From assembly GCA_900757715.1 (NCBI GenBank), contig CAAEOZ010000204.1, positions 1 through 40,054 on the forward strand: a stretch of 40,054 nt of DNA. Reading direction: 5' to 3'. The notes beneath the pieces were generated by a model. That model was not told the origin of the DNA. It was given only the letters and a program-made list of their open reading frames with translations, and searched no databases. Position numbers and translations under genes: made by a program. Of this stretch, positions 17,557 through 25,716 are shown one piece after another. Within the stretch, counting starts at the first letter, position 1, and each line of letters begins with the position of its first letter. This DNA is from an uncultured Veillonella sp. Its GTDB lineage: Bacteria; Bacillota; Negativicutes; Veillonellales; Veillonellaceae.

Positions 17557-17922
17557 CCCTTTTTTCTCAATTGTGTTCTCATTATCTTGTTTTTATAACT
17601 TAAAATGCTTGCTAAGTTAGATTTTATCTAGTTTTATAGGATATAATTTTTTTCATAAAAAAATTTAATTTTATATCCCTTTCTATTAATTGAGAATTTT
17701 TATTATATTTTTCATTAAGTTAAACTTATTAATATATATATAATTAATAAGAAATTTATCTCTCTATACATAAAGATTTTATAAATATATCCTACAATAT
17801 AAGGGATATAATTCTTGATAACCACTAAATTATTCGATTACTTTTAATATTATGTATTTATAAAACATTTTACTATATATATACTATTATATATAAAATA
17901 ATTCATAATACTTTTATGCAAC
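17557..17922. other. AT-rich intergenic stretch without a gene
   Basis: About 365 nt of very AT-rich sequence, with runs of T/A and TATATA, lie between the ompM B promoter and the ompM C terminator. I see no coding frame, RNA gene or clear repeat. Confidence 0.5.
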
Positions 17923-17953
17923 AAAAAAAAGACTTCCGAAGAAGTCTTTTTTT
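17923..17953 (-). terminator. Terminator of the third ompM gene
   Basis: The stem AAAAAAAGACTTC / GAAGTCTTTTTTT closes on a TTCG tetraloop and is followed by a run of Ts. It lies 13 nt after the stop codon. The A/T flanks also make it work on the plus strand. Confidence 0.93.
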
Positions 17954-17966
17954 GTTTGTGAGGGAA

Positions 17967-19229
17967 TTAGAATTTGTAATTTAATTCTGCACGATAGAAA
18001 TCGGAAAGATCATTACCGCTTTGGTCTTTAGAGTTGAAACCATAACCTGCGGATAAACCTACGTTATCTTGTACTGCGTAGTCTACGCTAGCCATGTAAC
18101 CTTTGTAACCATTAGATGTATTTGTTAAATCATATGCTTGATCCCAAGTGGAACTTACGATTGGTGCATTAGCTTTTTGGTTGAAGTATTGACCTTTCAC
18201 ATCCCATGTACCTTTTTTAGCGATGTCGTAGTTACCATAGCCAAGACCTGCTGTCCAAGCTTGAGAATTATCTACGTTAGAAGCTTTCAACCATTCACCG
18301 CCAGCCCACAATTTATTTTTACGGAAGTCCGCATTGAAACCGTAAACATCTTGTTTATCAGAGTTAACTGTTACACCATTATGGTTCAAGTTACCGCTAG
18401 ATAATCTGGAGTAGAAACCACCAACGGAGGATTCTTTACCAACTTTACCTTTTAAGCCTACATAGGATACAGATGGGTTATCAGATTTGGAGTTGCCATC
18501 AGCAGCACCATCAATCATATAACCATACGCACCTTGTACTTGAACTTTATCATTACCTACGTTCAATTGTGCACCATCAAATGTATCATCGTACATCAAA
18601 CCGCCACCAATTGTTTGTTGGAAACGACCAGCTTTAGCAGATACGTTGCTACCAAATTTGTGATCTACGTAAGCACGATCGATTGTTGCTTGAGAACCTT
18701 TAGTAGAGTCACCAAATTCATAATTACCTTTTACACGAGCAACTGCTTGTGTTTTATCATTTACATTAGCATTGAATTGTACACGTGCACGGCCGTCAGT
18801 TAAAGATTTACTATTAGCTTTGTAAACACCTTTGTCTTCAGAACCTTGATAACGGATACGAGCATCACCAGTTACCTTTACATTACCTACACGGTCTTCT
18901 AAGCGAGATACTCGAACTCCGAGGTTGTTCAACTCGTTAGAGAACTCATCTGCCAAGCGGTTAATCATAGCTTGTTGTTCAGCGTTAGCACGATCTTGGT
19001 TAGCCATAGCTTTAGCTACCATTTGAGCCATTTCATAACGAGTGATATTGTTTTGGCCTTTGAAAGTGCCATCTGGATAACCATTAACGATACCAGCTTG
19101 TGCTAATTGGGATACTGCTTGGTATGCCCAACTATCTGGAGTTACATCGGAGAATGGATTTGCAGCAAATGCTGTTGTTACACCTAACACTGCTGTTGCT
19201 GCTAACATTGTTGCGAATTGTTTTTTCAT
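17967..19229 (-). CDS. ompM: OmpM-type SLH-domain outer-membrane porin, paralogue C
   Basis: At 420 residues it has the SLH-linker-barrel plan of A and B, with a nearly identical signal peptide, SLH domain and coiled coil. The barrel is clearly more diverged and longer, with inserts such as the GVYKANSK and SSGNLNHNGVTVNSDK patches. It ends in Phe (FYRAELNYKF). The longest frame starts 18 codons earlier at 19283. I chose the ATG at 19229 because it follows the AGAAGGAATTCATT binding site and restores the MKKQF signal peptide shared by the paralogues. It is the first of the three in transcription order and has its own promoter and terminator. The divergent barrel suggests a different pore or antigenic face. 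Confidence 0.95.
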   Translation of the reverse strand: MKKQFATMLAATAVLGVTTAFAANPFSDVTPDSWAYQAVSQLAQAGIVNGYPDGTFKGQNNITRYEMAQMVAKAMANQDRANAEQQAMINRLADEFSNELNNLGVRVSRLEDRVGNVKVTGDARIRYQGSEDKGVYKANSKSLTDGRARVQFNANVNDKTQAVARVKGNYEFGDSTKGSQATIDRAYVDHKFGSNVSAKAGRFQQTIGGGLMYDDTFDGAQLNVGNDKVQVQGAYGYMIDGAADGNSKSDNPSVSYVGLKGKVGKESSVGGFYSRLSSGNLNHNGVTVNSDKQDVYGFNADFRKNKLWAGGEWLKASNVDNSQAWTAGLGYGNYDIAKKGTWDVKGQYFNQKANAPIVSSTWDQAYDLTNTSNGYKGYMASVDYAVQDNVGLSAGYGFNSKDQSGNDLSDFYRAELNYKF

Positions 19230-19386
19230 AATGAATTCCTTCTTTCTTATAAATAAGAATTTATATTTGCAGAAGACATTCACTACATAAGTAGTATCAC
19301 TATGAAAGATGTATTAGGAGTGTCCATGTTTCCTCAACTAAATTATCTATCTTAGCTCCACTTCTTTGTAGCGTAGCCTTTCTGTT
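19230..19386 (-). promoter_or_regulatory. 5' leader of ompM C sharing the 19-nt block
   Basis: This leader of about 157 nt is largely different from those of A and B. It still keeps the AGAAAGAAGGAATTCA binding-site region and the exact block GAGGAAACATGGACACTCC at 19317-19335, about 51 nt after the predicted start. Retention of this block in an otherwise diverged leader argues that it is functional. Confidence 0.6.
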
Positions 19387-19392
19387 GATGTG

Positions 19393-19421
19393 AATATACC
19401 ACCACCCCAAAACTTTGTAAA
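19393..19421 (-). promoter_or_regulatory. Promoter of ompM C
   Basis: TTTACA (19416-19421) and TATATT (19393-19398) are separated by 17 nt, as in the other two ompM promoters. Confidence 0.85.
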
Positions 19422-19757
19422 GCATTTTACACAACTAAATTTTATGAAATTTCTTTCATGAATAAAAATTATACCAAAAACATAGATTATTACTGCATTT
19501 TTAAAAATTTAATTTTACAAAATTTCATTTTATAGTCTAAAAAAATAGATAATTTTATTATCTATAACCACAAATTTAATAATTATCACTTATTAAATTC
19601 AGCTATGCTTATAATTTATATTAATTCATTTGTTTGAATTATTTATTTTCTATAAGATTGATAAGTGATATATCTAGATTCGACCTAGCCGTCTTGCTAA
19701 ATTTTATTTAGTATACATTTCACAAGATACAACATAACTTAATCCTTCTTAACTTAT
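19422..19757. other. AT-rich intergenic stretch without a gene
   Basis: About 335 nt of AT-rich sequence lie between the ompM C promoter and the lepB terminator. One TTCATGAA palindrome (19455-19462) sits 34 nt upstream of the -35. Nothing coding is supported. Confidence 0.5.
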
Positions 19758-19798
19758 AAAAAGCCTATCTACGATGAAATTTATCGTAGATAGGCTTT
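19758..19798 (-). terminator. Terminator after lepB
   Basis: A 16-bp stem AAAGCCTATCTACGAT / ATCGTAGATAGGCTTT with a 7-nt loop is followed by Ts on the minus strand, 9 nt after the lepB stop. Confidence 0.93.
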
Positions 19799-19806
19799 CA
19801 CGATTA

Positions 19807-20391
19807 TTAAATTGCGTAAGAAACAAATCCTAGAATATGATCAACAGGAACTGGGCCGATAAAACGACTATCACTAGAGTGATTGCGATTATCCCCCATT
19901 ACAAATACATGACCTTCAGGAACTGTTACAGGTGTAGACCGAGTATAATTCATTTTTGTATCTTTTGTATATGGTTCTTGTAATTTTTCTCCATTACGCC
20001 ATACATAACCATCTTTAAACTCTAGTACATCACCAGGTCTACCTATTACACGTTTTACCCATACATCATTTGTTTGAGCGGATTTATTAAAAACAGATGC
20101 ATAGTTCATCAGTGGTTCTTTTACATCATCCACCCATGTACGAACACGATTAACACGACTATCAATAATAACGATTTGTCCATATTCGGGCATATCATTC
20201 ATAATATGATGCCATTTGGTAACAATCAAATATTGTCCATTGTGTAATGTATCATCCATTGATTCCCCAGACACTCTAGTAGGTTGAATCAAGAAAATAT
20301 GAATTACCATAGCAATGATTAATGCCAATGCAATAGCATAAATCCAATCTAATATTTCTTTTACTATTGTATTACCTAACTTATTACTCAT
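19807..20391 (-). CDS. lepB: Signal peptidase I
   Basis: This membrane serine protease cleaves Sec and Tat signal peptides on the outer face of the inner membrane. One N-terminal transmembrane segment (about residues 16-35) is followed by SGESMDDTL with the catalytic Ser44, and VWVKRVIGRPGD with the general-base Lys113. GDNRNHSSDSRFIGPV is the conserved C-terminal box. The length of 194 residues is the short Firmicutes type. The AGAGG site is 5-6 nt before the ATG, 9 nt after yitT. It lies directly upstream of the abundant exported OmpM proteins, which are likely substrates. Confidence 0.97.
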   Translation of the reverse strand: MSNKLGNTIVKEILDWIYAIALALIIAMVIHIFLIQPTRVSGESMDDTLHNGQYLIVTKWHHIMNDMPEYGQIVIIDSRVNRVRTWVDDVKEPLMNYASVFNKSAQTNDVWVKRVIGRPGDVLEFKDGYVWRNGEKLQEPYTKDTKMNYTRSTPVTVPEGHVFVMGDNRNHSSDSRFIGPVPVDHILGFVSYAI

Positions 20392-20400
20392 AGTTTCCTC

Positions 20401-21270
20401 TTAATGACCACCTTTCGTAAATCTCCCACCAAAGACATCATGTACGTCTTGGATCGTAATAAATGCTGTAGGATCTACTTCATAAACGGTATCCTTTAAT
20501 CTTGTAATTTCTAGCCGCGTTACTACAGAATATAATACATGTTTCGGTTGTTTTAAATACCCGCCTTCTCCATACATAATAGTAACACCACGATTAAGAT
20601 TAGCATTTAATGCATCAGCAATAATCTTGGAATTATCTGCATCGGTAATAATCATAACCCCTTTAGATTCTTCAAGTCCAGTGATAGTCACATCAATCAT
20701 CTTATAAGCAATAAAATAAGCAATTAAGGAATACATGGCACTATTCCAACTATATACAAAGCCCGCTGCTCCAAGAATAACTAAATTCATGGCCATTACA
20801 ATTTCGCCTACAGAAAAGGTGGACCGTTTATCAAAGATAATAGCTACGATTTCAGATCCATCTAATGAGCCACCATTACGAATAATTAGCCCTACCCCAA
20901 TACCTAAGATTATACCACCAAAGATTGCCCCTAAAAATGGGTCAGTTGTAATAGGTGTAAAGCGGTGTGCAATGGTAGAAAATATTGCCATCCATATAAT
21001 AGAGAACAAAGTAGACAAGGTAAATCCTTTACCAATTACTTTATAGCCTAAATATAAAAAGGGTAAGTTGAAAAGTACTACGAAAATACTAAAGGAAATA
21101 CCTGATAGTTCCGCAGCCATCAAAGAGATACCAACTATACCGCCGTCGATGATGCTATTTGGTACTAAAAACAAATCTAAGCCCACCGTATATATTAGGG
21201 CGCCTAGAATCATCATTACACAACGCATAATAAGGTTTGACCAGTTACGCGTTGAAGTTTCACTTGTCAT
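20401..21270 (-). CDS. YitT family membrane protein (DUF161 + DUF2179)
   Basis: Five to six hydrophobic segments lie in the first 200 residues, with FLVPNSIIDGGIVGISL and GSLDGSEIVAIIF characteristic of the YitT family. A cytoplasmic DUF2179 domain follows (VMIITDADNSKIIADAL ... FITIQDVHDVFGG). The substrate and role of the family are not established. I chose the ATG at 21270 (289 residues). The longest frame begins 12 codons upstream at 21306, whereas 21270 has an AGGAG site 6 nt before it and gives MTSETS. It overlaps the preceding yqgF-like gene by 11 nt. Confidence 0.92.
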   Translation of the reverse strand: MTSETSTRNWSNLIMRCVMMILGALIYTVGLDLFLVPNSIIDGGIVGISLMAAELSGISFSIFVVLFNLPFLYLGYKVIGKGFTLSTLFSIIWMAIFSTIAHRFTPITTDPFLGAIFGGIILGIGVGLIIRNGGSLDGSEIVAIIFDKRSTFSVGEIVMAMNLVILGAAGFVYSWNSAMYSLIAYFIAYKMIDVTITGLEESKGVMIITDADNSKIIADALNANLNRGVTIMYGEGGYLKQPKHVLYSVVTRLEITRLKDTVYEVDPTAFITIQDVHDVFGGRFTKGGH

Positions 21271-21787
21271 GATTATCTCCTTTTCCGTATAACTGCTCCA
21301 TAGCATGTAATCTTTTCTCTTCTAACTCACTTGAACTCATAGTTTCTTCTTTGATTGCCGCTTCGTTCTGAGCTAACTGCTTCGTATAGCGCAATCCAAT
21401 AACGAGAGCCGTCAAATCATCTACAGGTTCTGGTGGAAATTGCATAGATGTAGGAATAATCTTGCGCCACCCTGTAGGAGGATTATATTGCCAATATAAT
21501 TTACGGGCCTCCTCTGTACTATGAGATTCGTCGATTAAACTAGTTGTAATTTTATGATTACGTCCAATTTGTTGAAGAGAAGGATACAAATGTTTATGAT
21601 TTGTACCATTTCCACAAACAATATGAACAATACCATAATATTCAGTTAAAATACGCTCAATATCTTTATTGAAAGTATTTGAAGAAATAATTTTACGGCA
21701 TATCATCTCACCGGAAGGTGAGAGTATAGCTACGCCAGTTTTCTCATTTCCTGGATCCACTGCTAAAATATATGTATTTTCAGTCAT
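21260..21787 (-). CDS. YqgF/RuvX-like RNase H-fold protein
   Basis: The first strand carries LAVDPGNEKTGVAILS, the D-x-G...G-x-A signature of the YqgF/RuvX RNase H fold. Later, DESHSTEEARKLYW matches the second acidic motif, and PVDDLTALVIGLRY supplies the last Asp. The family includes a pre-16S rRNA nuclease and Holliday-junction resolvase-like proteins. The spacing here and the 175-residue length differ from standard RuvX (about 140), so it may be a paralogue with its own task. The ATG at 21787 follows an AAGGGG site; the longest frame begins 14 codons earlier without one. It heads a unit with yitT and lepB. Confidence 0.8.
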   Translation of the reverse strand: MTENTYILAVDPGNEKTGVAILSPSGEMICRKIISSNTFNKDIERILTEYYGIVHIVCGNGTNHKHLYPSLQQIGRNHKITTSLIDESHSTEEARKLYWQYNPPTGWRKIIPTSMQFPPEPVDDLTALVIGLRYTKQLAQNEAAIKEETMSSSELEEKRLHAMEQLYGKGDNHDK

Positions 21788-21829
21788 TTGATTATCCCCT
21801 TTGTAAGTACAGTAGTTATATTTTAACAT

Positions 21830-21872
21830 AAAAAGAAGGTCTTATGTTGAAAATTACATAAGACCTTCTTTT
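21830..21872 (-). terminator. Terminator of the lpxI-to-DUF3084 gene run
   Basis: A perfect 17-bp stem AAAAGAAGGTCTTATGT / ACATAAGACCTTCTTTT with an 8-nt loop is followed by Ts on the minus strand. It lies 33 nt after the DUF3084 stop and is symmetric enough to act in both directions. Confidence 0.95.
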
Positions 21873-21904
21873 ATAATGTATGAAAACAGCATACCTTCAT
21901 TATA

Positions 21905-23122
21905 TTAATTAGTTTGCATTTTTGCCTTATCATTGAAATCTGGCATTTGAGTAATACGCAACTTGAGGTGAACAGGACCAGATGAATATGTATCTCCATC
22001 AGTATAAGCTTCCACATGAACCTTGCCACGCATAGTACTTATTCTTTTAATAGCTGTAAACAAATCATCACCAGGTATCGTTCCAATATCACCTGATAAG
22101 GAATCAGGAATAATCCCCTTTGCCTTAGCACGCTCATTTACTTGTTTCAAGAATTGAAGCATAGACGATTGAGCATTAGTACCCCCATCAATTACCGTAG
22201 AGTGAATTACCTCTCCATTTTTATAGATAAATTGTTGTGGATATACTTGAATAACTGCAACTGCAGGTTCACCTGAAATAATATTTCCGGCTGCCACAAC
22301 TTGAACCACCATAGGAGTCTTGGAATTGATTAGCTTTTGAGTAGCTACCTCAACATTTTGTCGATCTACATACACAACGGATTGACCATTATCTTCTATA
22401 CCTAAGCGACGTAAAACAAGTTTATTTGTATCATCGATAATATGTTTAATAGCATTATTACTATCTTCTTCACTTAAACCAGGTCGTACAACAGCTTGTG
22501 CTAATAGCTGATCTACTTGGAAGAGAATGGTTCCTTCCCGTAAATGAATGATGCCATTCTGCAATTGTTCTTGTGTATTTTGTAGATTCTTAATATGCGC
22601 TTCCATCTTAGCACGTGTTGCTTCAAGCTCAGCTACCTTTTGAGACACCTCTGCATAAGAGGCTTGTAAAGATGCCAATTCGGCTTCTGTTGCGTCTTTA
22701 GCAGCTTGTGCACTCGCCAATTCAGCTTTAGTAGCCTCTACTTCACGGCGAATTTGTTCGATCTCAGCCATCCGTTCTTCAAGCTCTTGTTTATTTTGTT
22801 CTAACAAAGCCTGCCCACGAATCAGTTCTTGCGTCTTTGCAGCAACCTCATTATTCAGCTGCTTTATATCAGCTCGCAACTGATCCATACCGAACAATGC
22901 AGTTCGTACGCTTTGAGACGTAAAGGTTAATACCCCAACTGTAGCTGCTGCAACCAAAAGGCCTGTCACAATAGTAACTATAATAGATGTGTGCTTAGGT
23001 CGTAATCCAAAGAGGGACATACGACGTTTACCAATTTTAGTGCCTAGCTTATCCCCCATGTAAGCAATGAGACCACCCATAAGAGCGATAATTATTAAGA
23101 TTTTGACACCTACTAACATCAT
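21905..23122 (-). CDS. DUF3084 domain protein, membrane-anchored coiled coil
   Basis: Two hydrophobic segments (about residues 3-21 and 46-68) flank a basic RMSLFGLRPKHTS loop that marks DUF3084 proteins. A predicted coiled coil of about 125 residues follows (about 80-205, rich in E, Q, A and K, e.g. LEERMAEIEQIRREVEATKA). A globular C-terminal part of about 200 residues contains VQVVAAGNIISGEPAVAV. The function is unknown. It closes the lpt gene run, 30 nt after lptF, and its coil would lie in the periplasm, so a role in LPS export or envelope spacing is an inference from context. Two adjacent ATGs (23122, 23119) share the AGGAGG site; the second has the better spacing but the difference is one residue. 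Confidence 0.85.
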   Translation of the reverse strand: MMLVGVKILIIIALMGGLIAYMGDKLGTKIGKRRMSLFGLRPKHTSIIVTIVTGLLVAAATVGVLTFTSQSVRTALFGMDQLRADIKQLNNEVAAKTQELIRGQALLEQNKQELEERMAEIEQIRREVEATKAELASAQAAKDATEAELASLQASYAEVSQKVAELEATRAKMEAHIKNLQNTQEQLQNGIIHLREGTILFQVDQLLAQAVVRPGLSEEDSNNAIKHIIDDTNKLVLRRLGIEDNGQSVVYVDRQNVEVATQKLINSKTPMVVQVVAAGNIISGEPAVAVIQVYPQQFIYKNGEVIHSTVIDGGTNAQSSMLQFLKQVNERAKAKGIIPDSLSGDIGTIPGDDLFTAIKRISTMRGKVHVEAYTDGDTYSSGPVHLKLRITQMPDFNDKAKMQTN

Positions 23123-23152
23123 GTCCCTCCTTTCTCCTAAGAATACAATCTG

Positions 23153-24244
23153 TTATTTCGATACGCGCCAATTCAAATACAACCCTGCAATAATACCTAA
23201 TGTATCCGGTATTAATGCAGCTAATACGGTTGGCAATGCTCCACCTTTCCCTAAGGCACCAGCAAAGGTCATCACCCCATAATAAATAAAGATGATAAGA
23301 ATACTAATACCAAAGCCGATAGATGAACTAGAACGTTGTTTTTGAAGGCCTAAAGGTGCACCTACAAGAGCAAATACAAAACTTGCCAACGGAATTGTAA
23401 AACGTTGGTACATTTCCATTTCAAGTTTATTAGCATTAGTATAAGCAGCCTTATAAGCTCTGATTTGATGACGTAACTCCTTAATCGTTAATTCCTCAGG
23501 TTTACGTTGATCTTGTTGAATATCTTTTGGGGCAGACTTAATCGGCAAGGATTGCTCCTTAAATTTCATGGTACGTTCAACACCATTACCAGCTGATAGA
23601 TCATAGATGATACCATTCTGCATCACCCAATATTGACCATTCCAGATAGCTGTATCAGCATTTTCAACTTGTTGTAACTTGCCGCCCTCCCCAAATTGTT
23701 GAACCGTAATCATGGACAACTGTTTGGTTTCAGCATCATAGCTCTTAGCATACAGCAATGTGCCTAGTTCGTCACCATTCATCGTTTTTAACACAATATG
23801 ATTTTGTGTTTGAGGTGATGCATTTTTCATAATTTGTTCGCGCACAATCGTTTGATACATATGATTTGTACGAGGTACAACAAATTCATTAAATGCTACT
23901 GCCCCAATGGAAATGATGAGGGCAATAATATATACAGGCATGGCCAAGCGTAAAAAGCTTAGACCACCAGCACGCATAACAACGATTTCACTAGTACTAC
24001 TCAAACGACTAAAAGTCATAAGAGAAGCCAATAGTACTGACATTGGGAATGTTAAAATAACAATACTTGGTAAAGCCAAGACAAATGCTTGCATAACAAG
24101 CAACAATGGTGCTCCATATTCAGTAATATATTGAGCAATCCTAAACAATGTGCCTGTACCAATAAAAATACTAGTAAAAGCAAAAACCCCAAATAGGAAT
24201 GGGCCTACAAAAGCTTTTAAAATATATTTATCTAATAATCGCAT
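23153..24244 (-). CDS. LptF/LptG-type (YjgP/YjgQ) LPS export permease
   Basis: The permease of the LptB2FG transporter extracts LPS from the inner membrane. The sequence shows MRLLDKYILKAFVGPFLFG at the N-terminus, three transmembrane segments to about residue 120, a periplasmic beta-jellyroll domain of about 150 residues, and three more segments (from about 270). The length of 363 residues matches LptF or LptG. Only one such gene is present next to lptB, where proteobacteria have two, so it cannot be assigned to F or G. It may form a homodimer, or a partner lies elsewhere. An AGGAGGGG site precedes the ATG. Confidence 0.94.
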   Translation of the reverse strand: MRLLDKYILKAFVGPFLFGVFAFTSIFIGTGTLFRIAQYITEYGAPLLLVMQAFVLALPSIVILTFPMSVLLASLMTFSRLSSTSEIVVMRAGGLSFLRLAMPVYIIALIISIGAVAFNEFVVPRTNHMYQTIVREQIMKNASPQTQNHIVLKTMNGDELGTLLYAKSYDAETKQLSMITVQQFGEGGKLQQVENADTAIWNGQYWVMQNGIIYDLSAGNGVERTMKFKEQSLPIKSAPKDIQQDQRKPEELTIKELRHQIRAYKAAYTNANKLEMEMYQRFTIPLASFVFALVGAPLGLQKQRSSSSIGFGISILIIFIYYGVMTFAGALGKGGALPTVLAALIPDTLGIIAGLYLNWRVSK

Positions 24245-24252
24245 AGCCCCTC

Positions 24253-24972
24253 CTATAATTTAAAGTTATCCCCTAAATAATGTTCACGAGCGATTGGATC
24301 ATTCGCAATTTCATCAGGGGTACCCTCTAGGAGGATTTTACCATTACTCAAAATATAAGCCTTATCTACAATCCCCAATGTTTCGCGAACATTATGGTCT
24401 GTAATCAAGATACCAATACCGCGGTTCTTAACGTGTAAGATAATTTGCTGAATATCAGCAACCGCAATTGGATCGACACCTGCAAAAGGTTCATCAAGAA
24501 GGATGAAATTAGGTTCTAAGGCGAGACAACGCGCAATTTCTACACGGCGTCGTTCACCACCAGATAATTGCATCCCCATACGGTCACGGACATGTCCAAT
24601 ATGAAATTCTTCAATCAATGATTCCACGATAGCTTCAATCTCATCAGGCTTTTTTGCCGTAGTCTGTAGCATGGCACGAATATTGTCCTCTACAGACATG
24701 GAACGAAAGATTGATGCCTCTTGCGGTAAGTATCCAATACCTTCAGCCGCCCGCTTATACATAGGAATATTTGTTATATCCTTGCCATCAACGGTAATGA
24801 TACCAGAACTTGGTCTTTCAATGCCTACAATCATATAAAATGACGTAGTTTTACCGGCCCCATTAGGCCCTAATAGACCTACAACTTGGCCTTTATCAAC
24901 GCGTAGACTTACACCATCTACCACATTGCGTCCGCTAAAGGTTTTAACTAAGTTTTTGGTTTCTATATACAT
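24253..24972 (-). CDS. lptB: LptB, LPS export ABC ATPase
   Basis: This is a complete ABC ATPase of 239 residues with Walker A GPNGAGKTT, Q-loop (LPQEAS), signature LSGGERRRVEIAR, Walker B FILLDEPFAGVDP and switch His (ITDHNVRETL). The GERRRVEIAR variant is typical of LptB. It powers LPS transfer from the inner membrane to the LptC-LptA bridge. It lies 9 nt from lptA and 8 nt from the permease gene, with an AAGGA site before the ATG. Confidence 0.97.
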   Translation of the reverse strand: MYIETKNLVKTFSGRNVVDGVSLRVDKGQVVGLLGPNGAGKTTSFYMIVGIERPSSGIITVDGKDITNIPMYKRAAEGIGYLPQEASIFRSMSVEDNIRAMLQTTAKKPDEIEAIVESLIEEFHIGHVRDRMGMQLSGGERRRVEIARCLALEPNFILLDEPFAGVDPIAVADIQQIILHVKNRGIGILITDHNVRETLGIVDKAYILSNGKILLEGTPDEIANDPIAREHYLGDNFKL

Positions 24973-24981
24973 ATATTATCC

Positions 24982-25704
24982 TTATTTATTCGGAACAATG
25001 ACGAGTGTACTACGTCCACCTAATGTTTCAGCAGAATCATCAGCTAAACGAATTTTCAGTTCCGGTGCATTCAGTACATTACCATTTTGAACGGCATGCG
25101 CAGAACCAGATAAGAGTACCACTCCATCATTTTGGTTTGGCGTTTGTGTATATGTAGCTCGGTCAGCAGAACCAGACACGTTTCGTTCAGGATTAGAGAA
25201 AGTAACATTACCTTGCGCTACAGCACGAACTTCCTTCATCCATCCTTCTACCTTATCACCGGTTAAGGTTGTCCCTTCAGCAATCAAACGGGCATTGCCT
25301 GTAACAAGACCGTATTCAGAGTCAGTATTATACTCAACACTGTCACCAAAGATTTGGCGATCAGCACGTTGTAAATGAACGCTACCATTAGCAGTGAATT
25401 TATTATTATTGTAACTGTGAACCGCTTGAGCAGACATGGCCATATCAGAACCAATCATAGATACACCACCATCAAGATTTGCTTCTTGAGTTTTTGTATT
25501 GTACCAACCCTTGGCACCAGTCATAGTTTTATCCGCTTGGGTAATAACAACATTACCTGTTGCATCTGCACGACCTGAATTGCCATCATAAGACAATGTA
25601 TCAGCGCTGATAGTCAACGGATCATTTGCAGCCCAAACTGTAACAGATGCAGTCATGAGTACAGCTAATATAGCCATACCAATCTGTTTTTTCTTATTCA
25701 TCAT
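24982..25704 (-). CDS. lptA: LptA, periplasmic LPS bridge protein (OstA-like)
   Basis: A signal peptide (MMNKKKQIGMAILAVLMTAS ... cleavage after VWA) precedes about 210 residues of OstA/LptA beta-jellyroll repeats (TISADTLSYDGNSGRADATG, VVITQADKTMTGAKGWYNT). LptA forms the bridge that carries LPS across the periplasm. The longest frame opens with a TTG at 25716 that overlaps the GAGAGGA binding site. The ATG at 25704 is properly spaced, giving 240 residues; a second ATG follows directly. It is somewhat longer than the E. coli protein (185). It lies 12 nt after lptC. Confidence 0.93.
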   Translation of the reverse strand: MMNKKKQIGMAILAVLMTASVTVWAANDPLTISADTLSYDGNSGRADATGNVVITQADKTMTGAKGWYNTKTQEANLDGGVSMIGSDMAMSAQAVHSYNNNKFTANGSVHLQRADRQIFGDSVEYNTDSEYGLVTGNARLIAEGTTLTGDKVEGWMKEVRAVAQGNVTFSNPERNVSGSADRATYTQTPNQNDGVVLLSGSAHAVQNGNVLNAPELKIRLADDSAETLGGRSTLVIVPNK

Positions 25705-25716
25705 ATTTCCTCTCAA

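Noticed and set aside
19230..19283. 18-codon N-terminal extension of ompM C
   Set aside because: It would place the signal peptide internally. The shared AGAAGGAATTCA site marks the ATG at 19229.
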